From Pseudomonadales bacterium (GTDB lineage Bacteria; Pseudomonadota; Gammaproteobacteria; Pseudomonadales; Azotimanducaceae), in contig JAJECH010000012.1 of NCBI GenBank assembly GCA_022822135.1, positions 83,901 to 147,900 on the forward strand: DNA of 64,000 nt, in the 5' to 3' direction. Positions 18,269 to 26,863 of the stretch are shown here, piece after piece (the stretch's first letter is position 1; every line of letters starts with the position of its first letter). Below the pieces are notes generated by a model. That model was not told the origin of the DNA, ran no database searches, and was given only the letters and a program-made list of their open reading frames with translations. The translations under genes and the position numbers were made by a program.

Positions 18269-18682
18269 TCACGACTCGAAGGGGTTCAAAACCGTCACGC
18301 CTAACCCCTTCACGTCTCCTTCATTACGTGTCACCAATATCAATCCGTTAGTTTTGGCCGTTGCGGCTATGAGCGCATCGATGACTGGGACCGGACGGGT
18401 CGCATTCATCCTACCCCAATGCTCAGCAACCGCGGTGTCGACTGGGAGAATGCGCTCCGCAAAACTCGATATCACGTCGGCGAGCCACCTCTCAATCGCG
18501 ATAGCTCTTCGCATATCGTTTCGTCGCACTAGTTCTACGCCTTTACGAATCTCACCCAACACCAACGAACTAAGCCACAGCTCATCCTCCGCGACATCCT
18601 GCCACCACGCCGCTACGGCGGAATCGCAATCATCACCCTTTCGAACTTCCGAAATGACGTTTGTGTCAATCAGGAAGGTCAT
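18269..18682 (-). CDS. PIN-domain toxin, FitB/VapC type
   Basis: A 137-residue ribonuclease toxin of the PIN superfamily. It starts MTFLIDTNVISEVRKG with the first metal-binding aspartate (D6), has the central glutamate in LGEIRKGVE, and the later acidic pair in PVIDALIAATA and VTRNEGDVKGLG. This spacing is typical of FitB-like VapC proteins, which are thought to cleave tRNA or other structured RNA. Its ATG overlaps the antitoxin stop by 4 nt. The toxin is complete with all catalytic acids visible, in contrast to the remnant at 10.3 kb. Confidence 0.9.
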   Translation of the reverse strand: MTFLIDTNVISEVRKGDDCDSAVAAWWQDVAEDELWLSSLVLGEIRKGVELVRRNDMRRAIAIERWLADVISSFAERILPVDTAVAEHWGRMNATRPVPVIDALIAATAKTNGLILVTRNEGDVKGLGVTVLNPFES

Positions 18683-18963
18683 ACCTCGGTATCACGCCCA
18701 AAATCACGTACACGCTCGAACTCAACGCCTTCGAGCGGCGCTGATGCCAAGAGTGCTTTGAAGCCTCCAAAGCGCGAGAGCGCGATCTTTTCCCTCAGAA
18801 CGCTGCGCGCCTCGGTCTCGCGATTGGGATCAACTAACGCCTTCGCAACATCTCTTACCAAGGCAACGTCTTCTTTCCGGACTTGGAGTTCGACACGCAC
18901 AAATCCTTGCCGTTGACGACGCTTCCGCCACTGTGTGACCGCCGACGATTGAACTTTCGCCAT
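18679..18963 (-). CDS. antitoxin of the FitB-type toxin
   Basis: A 94-residue basic protein placed directly upstream of, and overlapping, the PIN toxin gene. Its first 35 residues (SSAVTQWRKRRQRQGFVRVELQVRKED) look like a ribbon-helix-helix DNA-binding segment. The C-terminal part (SAPLEGVEFERVRDFGRDTEV) is the acidic, extended type that usually occupies the toxin's active site. No named family is certain from sequence alone. A palindrome just upstream of the ATG is a likely operator for autoregulation. Confidence 0.8.
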   Translation of the reverse strand: MAKVQSSAVTQWRKRRQRQGFVRVELQVRKEDVALVRDVAKALVDPNRETEARSVLREKIALSRFGGFKALLASAPLEGVEFERVRDFGRDTEV

Positions 18964-18977
18964 ACTACCTTAAATTT

Positions 18978-18996
18978 CCGGTAATTTTACCGGTAA
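18978..18996. promoter_or_regulatory. probable operator of the toxin-antitoxin operon
   Basis: CCGGTAA-TT-TTACCGG is a perfect inverted repeat (18978-18993), overlapped by a second palindrome TTACCGGTAA (18987-18996). It lies 15 nt upstream of the antitoxin ATG on the minus strand, the usual place for binding of the antitoxin or the toxin-antitoxin complex. Confidence 0.6.
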
Positions 18997-19194
18997 TTCC
19001 ATGAGGAGTCACGCTGCTGACGCGGATGAGCCGTAAAACAAACGCTTTTTTGTTTACGGAAACGCGTCCCGGATAGCAAAATCGATGAGTCCGATCATGG
19101 ACTCGCCTGCTGACATCAGCCAATCTCAGGGAAATGTCTTACGTTTTTCGTGTCAAACGGGAAATCAAGTTAGCAACCATCTTTAGGCACATTA

Positions 19195-19851
19195 ATGTCA
19201 CGAACGTCTTTCCGCACGCCTCGCCTTATTGTGTTAGTCACACTGTTTCCGCTCTTAGCAAGCTGTGCAACTGTCTATACCGACCCAGACTTCCCTGTCT
19301 ATCAAGATCAACATGACACTATCGCAATTCTGCCATTTGATGTGACGATCAATCCAGAACGTCGATGGAGCGTATCACAGAACCAAATTGACCAGATGGC
19401 GAGTGAACAGGCAGAATCCTTTCAAAGAGCACTCTACACCCAGTATCTACAAGGTCACCAAAGAGGCCGATACACAATTGAGTTCCAAGATATTAGCGAG
19501 ACAAACACGCTACTAACTCGGAGCGCAGGCACCCGTTCCAAGCAAGCGCTCTTAGCTTCGATGACAAAATCAGAAATCTGCGATGCCCTGAAGGTGGATG
19601 CGGTTATTTCTGGCGAAATGGTGCTGACCAAACCCATGGGTACGTTGGAATCAATCGCCGCTTGGCATTTTCTCAAGGTTCCTGGCACGACGAACGAAGT
19701 GCATGTGAATACCTCCATCCATGAAGGAAATAAAGGCAAATTAATATGGAACTACGAATTTGCACAGCAAGGTTCCCATTGGAGTTCAGTCGAGTCTATC
19801 GCAAAACAATTGATCCGAGGCACTGCGCGCAGCTTCCCTTACCGAAGGTAG
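19195..19851 (+). CDS. predicted lipoprotein of unknown function
   Basis: A 218-residue protein with a signal peptide ending in the lipobox LLASC near residue 24, so it is probably an outer-membrane lipoprotein. The mature region opens TVYTDPDFPVYQDQHDTIAILPFDV, a pattern seen in lipoproteins of the GNA1162/CsgG-like kind that have a periplasmic nucleotide-binding-like fold (AILPF). A later segment, CDALKVDAVISGEMVL, also fits that fold, as a strand leading to a conserved ISG. No partner gene is adjacent. I would not go further than a CsgG/GNA1162-like lipoprotein. Confidence 0.7.
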   Translation: MSRTSFRTPRLIVLVTLFPLLASCATVYTDPDFPVYQDQHDTIAILPFDVTINPERRWSVSQNQIDQMASEQAESFQRALYTQYLQGHQRGRYTIEFQDISETNTLLTRSAGTRSKQALLASMTKSEICDALKVDAVISGEMVLTKPMGTLESIAAWHFLKVPGTTNEVHVNTSIHEGNKGKLIWNYEFAQQGSHWSSVESIAKQLIRGTARSFPYRR

Positions 19852-20018
19852 CTCGCCGGTGCGTTGTTCGTATTCGTGACTTAGCAATGTCCTGCCACTG
19901 AAAACAAACGAAACGGAGCACGATCAAAACGGTTTAATTCAAGAACATGACTGGTTGCAAATAGCTAAACTCGTCACGGTTCTGCACGAACCTAAACTAA
20001 GAAAAAAGGAGACAACAG

Positions 20019-21569
20019 GTGGTTTGGCAACCTGAAGTTGAGGAACTCGAACAACGTAGAGCGTTCTCTGAAGAGATGGGCGGCGATGCCGGTATTGCTG
20101 AACAGAGGCGGCGCGGGAAACTAACGGTACGCGAAAGAATCCGATTAATCGCGGACGACAACGAGTTTAAGGAAATTGGCCAACTAGCGGGTGCAGCAAC
20201 ATACGAAGGAAATAAACTCGTTCATGTTCGACCGTCGAACATGGTTATCGGAACCGCCAAGATCGATGGGCGTACTGCTGTCGTTACAGCTGGAGATTTC
20301 ACCGTACGTGGTGGCTCTGCTGACGGTTCGATCGGAAATAAAGGTGGTCACGCACAGACGATGGCAGCCGAATGGAAACTACCTTTTATTCGCTTGTTGG
20401 ACGCCACCGGTGGGAGCGTAAAAACGTTCGAACAGATCGGACGCACATACATACCGACGAATCCGGTGACTCCGGGAATCGAGAAACTGTTGTGCGAAGT
20501 ACCTGTTGTCGGCGCTATTCTCGGGTCAGTAGCCGGTTTACCCGCGGTCGATGCATGTCTCGCTCACTTCAACGTGATGGTCAAAGGCATTAGTCAGCTC
20601 TTCCCAGGTGGTCCACCAGTCGTCAAAGCCGCGCTTGGTATCGACATTTCGAAAGAAGAACTGGGAGATGAACGCACTCAGGTATTCGAAAGTGGCGCGG
20701 TCGACAATCTGGCTGATACTGAGGAAGACGCATTTGACATGATCAGGCAATTCCTGAGTTACCTTCCATCAAATGTATGGCAAATGCCACCTCGCGGAGA
20801 CACGGGTGATGACCCTAACCGTCGTGATGAAGAGTTACTTTCGCTGATCCCGCGTGAGAAACGCCGAACCTACAACCCGCGTCGAATACTGAAAGCCGTG
20901 TTAGATGAAGATTCGTTTTTTGAGATCACGCCGCATTACGGTCGTTCTCGCATTGTTGGACTAGCGAGAATGCACGGTTATCCGGTCGGCGTGATGATCA
21001 ACAATCCGAACCGTATCGGCGGCTCCATGGACGTTTCTGCTGGCGTGAAAGTGATCCGCTTCCTTCAACTCTGTGATACGTTTCACTTACCGATGCTCTA
21101 TCTGGCGGACGAACCTGGCTTCATGGTCGGTCCCGAACAGCAATCCCTAGGCATCGTTCGAGCTGGCGCGAAAATGATTTGCGCTACCCTACGAACGCGT
21201 ATGCCTTGGATGTCCGTGATCATTAGGCAGCTTTATGGGGTCGCAGGCCAATGCCACGACCGACCTGGAGGAATGTTCAAGCGAGTCGCCTGGCCATCAG
21301 GTCATTGGGGCTCCATGCACATCGCGGGAGGCGTCTCGGCGGCCTATCGACGCATCATTGCCGAATCAGACAATCCTGAATCAAAACAGCTGGAGATCGA
21401 GGAGAAACTCGAAGCTCTCTCCTCACCCTTCAAGACAGCCGAAGCCTTCAATATTGAGGAGATCATTGATCCTCGCGAAACTAGACCCCTCATGTGCGAA
21501 TTCGTCGAACTTGCCCAAGAGCATCTTAAGACGCAGCTAGGTCCGAGCCCTACGCCTTACATGCCTTGA
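20019..21569 (+). CDS. acyl-CoA carboxylase carboxyltransferase (PccB-like)
   Basis: A 516-residue beta subunit of biotin-dependent acyl-CoA carboxylases, with two crotonase-like halves. The N-half carries GSADGSIGNKGGHAQTMA and RLLDATGGSVK, the C-half GRSRIVGLARMHGYPVGVMINNP and ADEPGFMVGPEQQ. It would transfer CO2 from carboxybiotin to an acyl-CoA such as propionyl- or methylcrotonyl-CoA. GTG start with AAGGAGAC upstream. No biotin carboxylase or carboxyl carrier gene lies beside it, which is unusual because these subunits are normally encoded together. The next gene, a PhyH-type dioxygenase, follows by 50 nt. Confidence 0.88.
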   Translation: MVWQPEVEELEQRRAFSEEMGGDAGIAEQRRRGKLTVRERIRLIADDNEFKEIGQLAGAATYEGNKLVHVRPSNMVIGTAKIDGRTAVVTAGDFTVRGGSADGSIGNKGGHAQTMAAEWKLPFIRLLDATGGSVKTFEQIGRTYIPTNPVTPGIEKLLCEVPVVGAILGSVAGLPAVDACLAHFNVMVKGISQLFPGGPPVVKAALGIDISKEELGDERTQVFESGAVDNLADTEEDAFDMIRQFLSYLPSNVWQMPPRGDTGDDPNRRDEELLSLIPREKRRTYNPRRILKAVLDEDSFFEITPHYGRSRIVGLARMHGYPVGVMINNPNRIGGSMDVSAGVKVIRFLQLCDTFHLPMLYLADEPGFMVGPEQQSLGIVRAGAKMICATLRTRMPWMSVIIRQLYGVAGQCHDRPGGMFKRVAWPSGHWGSMHIAGGVSAAYRRIIAESDNPESKQLEIEEKLEALSSPFKTAEAFNIEEIIDPRETRPLMCEFVELAQEHLKTQLGPSPTPYMP

Positions 21570-21619
21570 TGGACGCTCCTCACACTCACTCTCTTCATTG
21601 ATTCATCAACAAACTTGCC

Positions 21620-22693
21620 ATGCGCACAAATCCTGAACTAACTCCTGACGAAAAGCAGACGCTCTATGAAGACGGGTTCATCGTTCTCAGAGATGTCGTA
21701 CCCGAGTCATTGACATTTGATGCGCGACGGACCATCCATATGTTTGCGGGTAAGAACGGCATACGTCGGTCATATCACGACATTTCGCAGTCGTCCGCGT
21801 TGCCAGACATGGTAAATCAGAGCATTCTCGGTGACATCTTGCGGAACACAATCGGTCCGTACGACGCACCCGAGCGAGGATTTGCAGCGATTCTCTATCC
21901 AAACGAGAAAAACGATACACCGAACTACGGTTGGCACCCGCATCTAGATGGGCTCTGGTCGGGTCGTCTTCCCAAATCGGCAGACGAAATCGATGATCTG
22001 AACAGCCCCCGTACGGAGCACTTCGGCGCCGGCGACGCCACCGTCATGGGGGCGAACATGACTCCGCTGTTTCAGAATCCTGAGTGTACGCTTTCACTCG
22101 GCAGTTTCACAGCGTTCGTAGGCATTGCGTTGAACGACCAAACCCGTTTCGGTCGAGGCAATTTATGTCTACTGAAAGGTGTTCACGAAGACGTCGAAGC
22201 CTTCTTCCGAATGCAAAGGGATTCTGGTGGCGTGGTTGGTCCGGAAGGCGCAGGATGGCCTCGACTAACTAGACAAACTAATGGTGGGGTGTCGATGACA
22301 CCCTTACCCTACCCAATACGTGACCTCGCACTCAAAGACACGACGGAGTACAACGGCTATCACTTTATAAACCCATCACCCATCCTGTTAGACGTTGGCG
22401 ATGTCGTGATTGCGCTTCATGCGTGTCCACACGGTGGCTCGCGCAACGAATGGTCTGATCCGCGCATGAACGTGTACTTTCGTATACGACGCGACCGACC
22501 TGGTGGCGTACGCGTTCTTGGCGACAGTGATCACCCGGATCGGGAATGGCTCGGTGGATTTCATGAGTATCCGTCGGACTACAACCCTTGGGAAGTTGCC
22601 ATCGACAAGCTTTGCGACCACTGGAGCGAATGGGATGGCATGCAGGAAACAGTCGCGATCAATCGAGCAAAAGCACAGGCAGCCGAGGCTTGA
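21620..22693 (+). CDS. phytanoyl-CoA dioxygenase (PhyH)-like protein
   Basis: A 357-residue protein of the Fe(II)/2-oxoglutarate oxygenase fold. The N-terminus (LYEDGFIVLRDVVPE) matches the start of PhyH proteins. The iron-binding H-x-D is in WHPHLDGLW, and a likely distal histidine is in IALHACPHGGSRNE, followed by an arginine suitable for 2-oxoglutarate (YFRIRRD). It lies 50 nt after the carboxyltransferase gene and may be cotranscribed. Substrates of this family range from acyl-CoAs to small organic compounds, so the reaction cannot be named. Confidence 0.78.
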   Translation: MRTNPELTPDEKQTLYEDGFIVLRDVVPESLTFDARRTIHMFAGKNGIRRSYHDISQSSALPDMVNQSILGDILRNTIGPYDAPERGFAAILYPNEKNDTPNYGWHPHLDGLWSGRLPKSADEIDDLNSPRTEHFGAGDATVMGANMTPLFQNPECTLSLGSFTAFVGIALNDQTRFGRGNLCLLKGVHEDVEAFFRMQRDSGGVVGPEGAGWPRLTRQTNGGVSMTPLPYPIRDLALKDTTEYNGYHFINPSPILLDVGDVVIALHACPHGGSRNEWSDPRMNVYFRIRRDRPGGVRVLGDSDHPDREWLGGFHEYPSDYNPWEVAIDKLCDHWSEWDGMQETVAINRAKAQAAEA

Positions 22694-22719
22694 AGTGTCG
22701 ATAATTCGCACCGCGCGGT

Positions 22720-22796
22720 GGCTACGTAGCTCAGCTGGTTAGAGCATAGCATTCATAATGCTAGGGTCGTTGGTTCAAGTCCAACCGTAGCTACCA
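22720..22796 (+). tRNA. tRNA-Met (CAT), elongator type
   Basis: A 77-nt cloverleaf with acceptor GGCTACG pairing with CGTAGCT (one G-T at the end), discriminator A and an encoded CCA. The anticodon loop TTCATAA reads CAT. The T arm is GTTGG-TTCAAGT-CCAAC. It lacks the initiator features (mismatched 1:72 pair and GGG/CCC anticodon stem), so it is the elongator species. Confidence 0.95.
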
Positions 22797-22837
22797 CTTG
22801 CACCTACGCTGAGTTAACGGGGAGAAGGACACCAGCC

Positions 22838-23437
22838 ATGGTCCAGAAAATCGGTGCATTGTGGTTTCAGTTACTTAGCTATTTAAGACCTATCGACGGC
22901 ATACCGCCGCTCTTGGCGCGCCTCTACTTAACACCTGTCATGCTCCAAGCCGGATACACGAAGCTCGTCGGCTTCGACAACACGGTTTCATGGTTTGAAA
23001 GCATGGGAATGCCACTACCCGTTGTAAGCGTTGCGTTGGTCGCCTTATCCGAGTTTGTTGGGGGCATTCTGTTGCTCATCGGATGGCTTACGCGTTTGGT
23101 GTGTATTCCTCTCATGATTGCGATGCTCGTCGCAGCCTTCGCGGTGCATGGTGAAAACGGTTGGTTGACGCTTTCTGACGGTAATAGTTGGTTAGCGAAC
23201 GAGCGCGTCATCGAAGCTCAGGAGAAGAAGCGAGAAATCCGTCGGTTGATGCGCGAACACGGCGACTATCGATGGCTCACCAGTAACGGGAGTATGACGA
23301 TTCTCAATAACGGAATGCAGCTCGCAATTACGTATTTCTTATTCCTTCTTATCCTACTCTTCACTGGTGGTGGTCGCTACACGAGTTTGGACTACTGGTT
23401 AGGGAACTGGTTGAAACCACGTCTGGGCGCAAGCTGA
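22838..23437 (+). CDS. DoxX-family membrane protein
   Basis: A 199-residue inner-membrane protein with about four hydrophobic helices and the DoxX signature (ARLYLTPVMLQAGYTKLVGFDNTV, then LSEFVGGILLLIGWLTRL). A charged loop of about 45 residues (LSDGNSWLANERVIEAQEKKREIRRLMREHG) separates the third and fourth helices. DoxX-like proteins are often linked to quinone or thiol oxidation, but the role here is unknown. The ribosome site is GGAGAAGG. Its stop overlaps the next gene start by one base. Confidence 0.85.
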   Translation: MVQKIGALWFQLLSYLRPIDGIPPLLARLYLTPVMLQAGYTKLVGFDNTVSWFESMGMPLPVVSVALVALSEFVGGILLLIGWLTRLVCIPLMIAMLVAAFAVHGENGWLTLSDGNSWLANERVIEAQEKKREIRRLMREHGDYRWLTSNGSMTILNNGMQLAITYFLFLLILLFTGGGRYTSLDYWLGNWLKPRLGAS

Positions 23438-23865
23438 TGGCGACCAGCCAGAACAAAACGGTACCGACGGAGCAAAGCGCAGAACAGTTCATAGCTAGCG
23501 TTGACAACGAAGTCAAACGAAAAGACTCTCGAGCACTCCTCCAAATGATGACCGAAATTACCGATCGCCCACCGGTCATGTGGGGATCGTCGCTCATCGG
23601 ATTTGGTACGTATCACTACAAATATGCGAGCGGCCGCGAGGGTGACTTTTTTCTAACCGGATTCTCCCCGCGTAAACAGGCACTGACGATCTACATCATG
23701 CCAGGATTCTCAGAGTACGAGGAAATTTTGGGGAATCTCGGAAAGTACAAAACTGGAAAGTCGTGTCTTTACGTCAAAAAGCTCGATGACATCGACTGCG
23801 ATTTACTTAGGGACCTGATAACCAAGAGTGTCGCTTATATGCGTGATAAATACGAAACGCGATAA
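23437..23865 (+). CDS. DUF1801-domain protein
   Basis: A 142-residue soluble protein of the DUF1801 (YdhG-like) family, recognised by EQFIASVDNEVKRKDSRALLQMM, PPVMWGSSLIGFGTYHYKYASGREGDFFLTGFSPRK and the C-terminal KTGKSCLYVKKLDDID. The biochemical function of the family is not established. The ATG overlaps the DoxX stop by a single base, which indicates translation coupled to it. Confidence 0.85.
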   Translation: MATSQNKTVPTEQSAEQFIASVDNEVKRKDSRALLQMMTEITDRPPVMWGSSLIGFGTYHYKYASGREGDFFLTGFSPRKQALTIYIMPGFSEYEEILGNLGKYKTGKSCLYVKKLDDIDCDLLRDLITKSVAYMRDKYETR

Positions 23866-23896
23866 CGCCGATTCTCGTCATCGACAACAGAACGTA

Positions 23897-24334
23897 ATGG
23901 CAGTTAATGACCCGTTAGTTTTCATTCGCGAGCAATCGCGCTCAATGTTTCCTGACGGCGTTGTTTCAGGTTCTGTTCTGATGTCCAATGTCGCATTTGG
24001 CGCAGCGGCCCTCGGCGCAGGCCACATGGAGATTTGCAATGCAGGTGAATGGTGGTTTGCAGCAAGTGAAACGAATTGGTTAAAACGAGATCTCCCTCCC
24101 GACACGGAGGTAGAGGACTTATTCAAGAGTAGGGTGAAATTCCCGAAACTCGGTCCCAGCAGTTATCGACCCGAACTGTACGTCGGCGTATTCGCGGAGG
24201 ATATCTACTTGGACCTGGAAGGTAGAAGTGTCGTGATCAAAGGGGACCTGCCCTCACCGCGGCCGCATATCCGCGTCGTCCCTCCGTGGTGTACAAATGT
24301 CCTAGGCTGTCGCGTTTTACTTGACCATTCCTGA
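23897..24334 (+). CDS. hypothetical protein
   Basis: A 145-residue protein with no family I recognise. It starts MAVNDPLVFIREQSRSMFPDG, and the body is rich in aromatic residues around GEWWFAASETNWLKRDLP. I placed the start at the ATG at 23897. A longer frame from 23828 overlaps the DUF1801 gene and adds a low-complexity lead. The gene follows DUF1801 by 31 nt on the same strand, and the DoxX-DUF1801-hypothetical order suggests one operon. No membrane segment or signal peptide is seen. Confidence 0.55.
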   Translation: MAVNDPLVFIREQSRSMFPDGVVSGSVLMSNVAFGAAALGAGHMEICNAGEWWFAASETNWLKRDLPPDTEVEDLFKSRVKFPKLGPSSYRPELYVGVFAEDIYLDLEGRSVVIKGDLPSPRPHIRVVPPWCTNVLGCRVLLDHS

Positions 24335-24387
24335 TGGCACGTTCTATGCGGACCAGAAGCAACCACTTTAATCAAGGCAATACAAAA

Positions 24388-24435
24388 GCGACTCTTTGTA
24401 AAATAGATATTTGTTTCTATTTTACAAAGGGTCGC
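24388..24435 (+). repeat. 20-bp inverted repeat hiding the ribosome site of the DUF4143 ATPase
   Basis: GCGACTCTTTGTAAAATAGA, an 8-nt loop (TATTTGTT) and TCTATTTTACAAAGGGTCGC. The arms are complementary over 20 positions with one T-G pair. The right arm ends one base before the ATG at 24437 and contains the only Shine-Dalgarno-like run (AAAGGG). As RNA this would fold away the ribosome site. As DNA it is a candidate operator for a dimeric regulator. Confidence 0.85.
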
Positions 24436-24436
24436 G

Positions 24437-25609
24437 ATGATTGAACGCGAGGCGACGACAACACTACGGTACCGCCTACAGCGATATCCCGTTGTCGCAT
24501 TAGTCGGACCGCGACAATGTGGAAAGACAACACTGGCTCGATCGTTTGACTGCACCTATTACGACTTAGAGCAGGACTCGGAGCAATTGCGCTTAGATGT
24601 CGAATGGCCACAGCTCGTCAACTCAAGTCAATTGATTGTGTTAGATGAAGCACAATCCATGCCCGAGATTTTTCCGCGCATACGAGGAGCAATTGACGAA
24701 GATCGCAAACACAATGGCAGGATTTTGCTCTTGGGTTCCGTGTCACCCGCGCTAATGGAACAAGTCGGTGAGTCATTAGCCGGTCGGCTTTCTGTTGTGG
24801 AGCTGACGCCTTTTATCTTCACAGAGGTCTCCGCAAGAGAACGAGCACGACACTGGTTGTGTGGCGGCTTTCCAGATGGCGGTGTACTTGACGACTACTC
24901 ATATCCCCAATGGCAACTTGATTACCTCACCTTACTCGCTCAACGTGACCTTCCCAATTGGGGTTTACCTAGTACACCACAAATGACTCAACGGTTGTTT
25001 CGAATGACCGCCAGTCTGAGTGGTCAAGTATGGAATGCATCCGAAATCGGAAAAAGCCTAGGTATCGCGTATCACACCGTGAACAGGTATGTCGACTATC
25101 TAGAGGGGGCATTCCTTGTCACTAGATTGCAGCCGTTTCATGCAAACGTGCGCAAACGACTTGTTAAACGACCAAAACTCTACTGGCGCGACTCAGGACT
25201 CCTTCACACGTTATTGCGTACGAACAACCAAGCGGCGCTTTACGATCAACCGTGGGTCGGTGCGAGTTGGGAAGGATATGTAATCGAACAAATCAGTAAC
25301 TTAATGAAGGCTCTTGCAATTCCTTTTGAAGCGTTCTACTTTCGGACTTCGGACCAATATGAAATCGACTTGGTCATTCAAGCAGGTCAAGAAACGTGGG
25401 CGATTGAGATCAAACTGACTTCGAATCCCTCTTCTGGCGATCAAACCCGCCTAAATCAAATATCGGAATGGATAAACGCTGACTTGTGTTTTTTGATCTC
25501 TACGAAGCCGTCGTTTCTGCAAAACAGGCAACATATCGTTAGCGATTTAGGTGGAGTTCTTAGGTACGTAAGCAATCGGGCCGAAGAACTTGGCGGAAAT
25601 CGCACCTAA
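24437..25609 (+). CDS. DUF4143-family AAA+ ATPase
   Basis: A 390-residue ATPase of the AAA_14/DUF4143 type. It has an N-terminal P-loop (VALVGPRQCGKTTLAR, about 17-30), Walker B LIVLDEAQSMPEI, then a winged-helix-like middle region (IGKSLGIAYHTVNRYVDYLEGAFLVTRLQPF), and a C-terminal DUF4143 nuclease-like segment containing EIDLVIQ...WAIEIKLTS, which resembles a PD-(D/E)xK core (D, then E-x-K). Biological role is unknown. Such genes are scattered and behave like accessory elements. Start at 24437, one base after the long hairpin. Confidence 0.88.
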   Translation: MIEREATTTLRYRLQRYPVVALVGPRQCGKTTLARSFDCTYYDLEQDSEQLRLDVEWPQLVNSSQLIVLDEAQSMPEIFPRIRGAIDEDRKHNGRILLLGSVSPALMEQVGESLAGRLSVVELTPFIFTEVSARERARHWLCGGFPDGGVLDDYSYPQWQLDYLTLLAQRDLPNWGLPSTPQMTQRLFRMTASLSGQVWNASEIGKSLGIAYHTVNRYVDYLEGAFLVTRLQPFHANVRKRLVKRPKLYWRDSGLLHTLLRTNNQAALYDQPWVGASWEGYVIEQISNLMKALAIPFEAFYFRTSDQYEIDLVIQAGQETWAIEIKLTSNPSSGDQTRLNQISEWINADLCFLISTKPSFLQNRQHIVSDLGGVLRYVSNRAEELGGNRT

Positions 25610-25766
25610 TCGAAGTGATTCGGAAAGGAGCGAACCTATAAGAACGTTCGTAGTGTTTTCCGTTCTCCTCTACGAAGCATATGGAGAGGTGTGGTGTCGA
25701 CTAGCAACAACGGTTTACGGATTTGAGAACCGCAGGCCGGAGCTCATCTACATTGACTCAGAGGAC

Positions 25767-26861
25767 TTAAACGTTAAAGAGGAAATGTACGACATCACCT
25801 TCTGAAATAGGATAGTCCTTGCCTTCGGAACGCATCACGCCAACATTCCGACATCCCTGATCCCCACCATGCTGCACAAACGTATCGTATGGAACAACCT
25901 CGGCACGAATGAACCCGCGCTGGAAATCAGTATGGATCTTTCCAGCTGCGGTATGAGCAGTAGCGCCGATAGGAATCGTCCACGCGCGGACTTCCTCAGG
26001 TCCGACAGTGAAGAAATGATGTAGACCAAGAAGTCGATATCCTGTTTGAATGACGCGTGACAATCCAGGTTCCTCAAGACCAACCTCTGCGAGAAATTCT
26101 TTCCTTTCTTCGTCCGTGTCGAGCTGAGCGATTTCCGCTTCTAACTTTGAACAGACAACGACAAATTCCGATCTTTCGCGATCTGCGTAATCACGAACTT
26201 CGTCTGCAAACGTACCGCTATCTACGGACGATTCGTCAACATTTGCTACGTACATAACCGGTTTTTCGGTTAAAAAACGGTAATCACGAACTAGCTCTTC
26301 CTCACGAGAGTCAAGCGACATCGATCTGATGGGTTGGTTCTGATCAAGCGTGTTCTGAATCGCCTCTAAAACGCCATGCAGTGCTTTGTCCTCTTTCGAA
26401 CCTGCTCGAGCAACCTTTCGGACGTGCGCTTCTGCGCGTGACGCAGTGTCCAAGTCGGCAAGGATCAACTCGGTATTGATCGTCTCGATATCCGTTACCG
26501 GTGAGACAGCGCCAGACACATGCGCAACGTTTGGATCCTCAAAGCAGCGTACAACGTGGGCAATCGCGTCAGCTTCGCGAATGTGGCTCAAAAATCGATT
26601 CCCTAAGCCTTCGCCTCGCGACGCCCCTTCTACAAGCCCAGCAATGTCGACAAACGACATCGTACTAGGAACCGTCTTCTTCATCTGTGCGATTTCAGCG
26701 AGTCGGTGAATTCGATTGTCCGGTACGGGGACGACACCCAGATTAGGCTCTACCGTGCAAAACGGATAGTTTTCTGCGCTAGCCGATGAGCTGGTCAGCG
26801 CGTTGAAGAGTGTTGATTTACCGACATTGGGCAAGCCGACAATGCCGCAGGTGAAACCCAC
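25767..26861 (-). CDS. ychF: ribosome-binding ATPase YchF
   Basis: Obg-family P-loop protein that hydrolyses ATP rather than GTP and binds the ribosome. The 364 residues show G1 GLPNVGKST, the switch/G3 region DIAGLVEGASRGEGLGN, and NVDES at the position of G4 (non-canonical, as usual in YchF), followed by a coiled insertion and a C-terminal TGS domain (WTIPIGATAHTAAGKIHTDFQRGFIRAEVV). It is the last gene of the prs-rplY-pth-ychF string and starts 2 nt after pth ends. Full length. Confidence 0.97.
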   Translation of the reverse strand: MGFTCGIVGLPNVGKSTLFNALTSSSASAENYPFCTVEPNLGVVPVPDNRIHRLAEIAQMKKTVPSTMSFVDIAGLVEGASRGEGLGNRFLSHIREADAIAHVVRCFEDPNVAHVSGAVSPVTDIETINTELILADLDTASRAEAHVRKVARAGSKEDKALHGVLEAIQNTLDQNQPIRSMSLDSREEELVRDYRFLTEKPVMYVANVDESSVDSGTFADEVRDYADRERSEFVVVCSKLEAEIAQLDTDEERKEFLAEVGLEEPGLSRVIQTGYRLLGLHHFFTVGPEEVRAWTIPIGATAHTAAGKIHTDFQRGFIRAEVVPYDTFVQHGGDQGCRNVGVMRSEGKDYPISEGDVVHFLFNV

Positions 26862-26863
26862 GT

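Noticed and set aside
25590..25805. 71-residue open frame between the DUF4143 gene and ychF
   Set aside because: It overlaps both neighbours, has no ribosome site and no known motif. A real but unknown small protein cannot be fully excluded.
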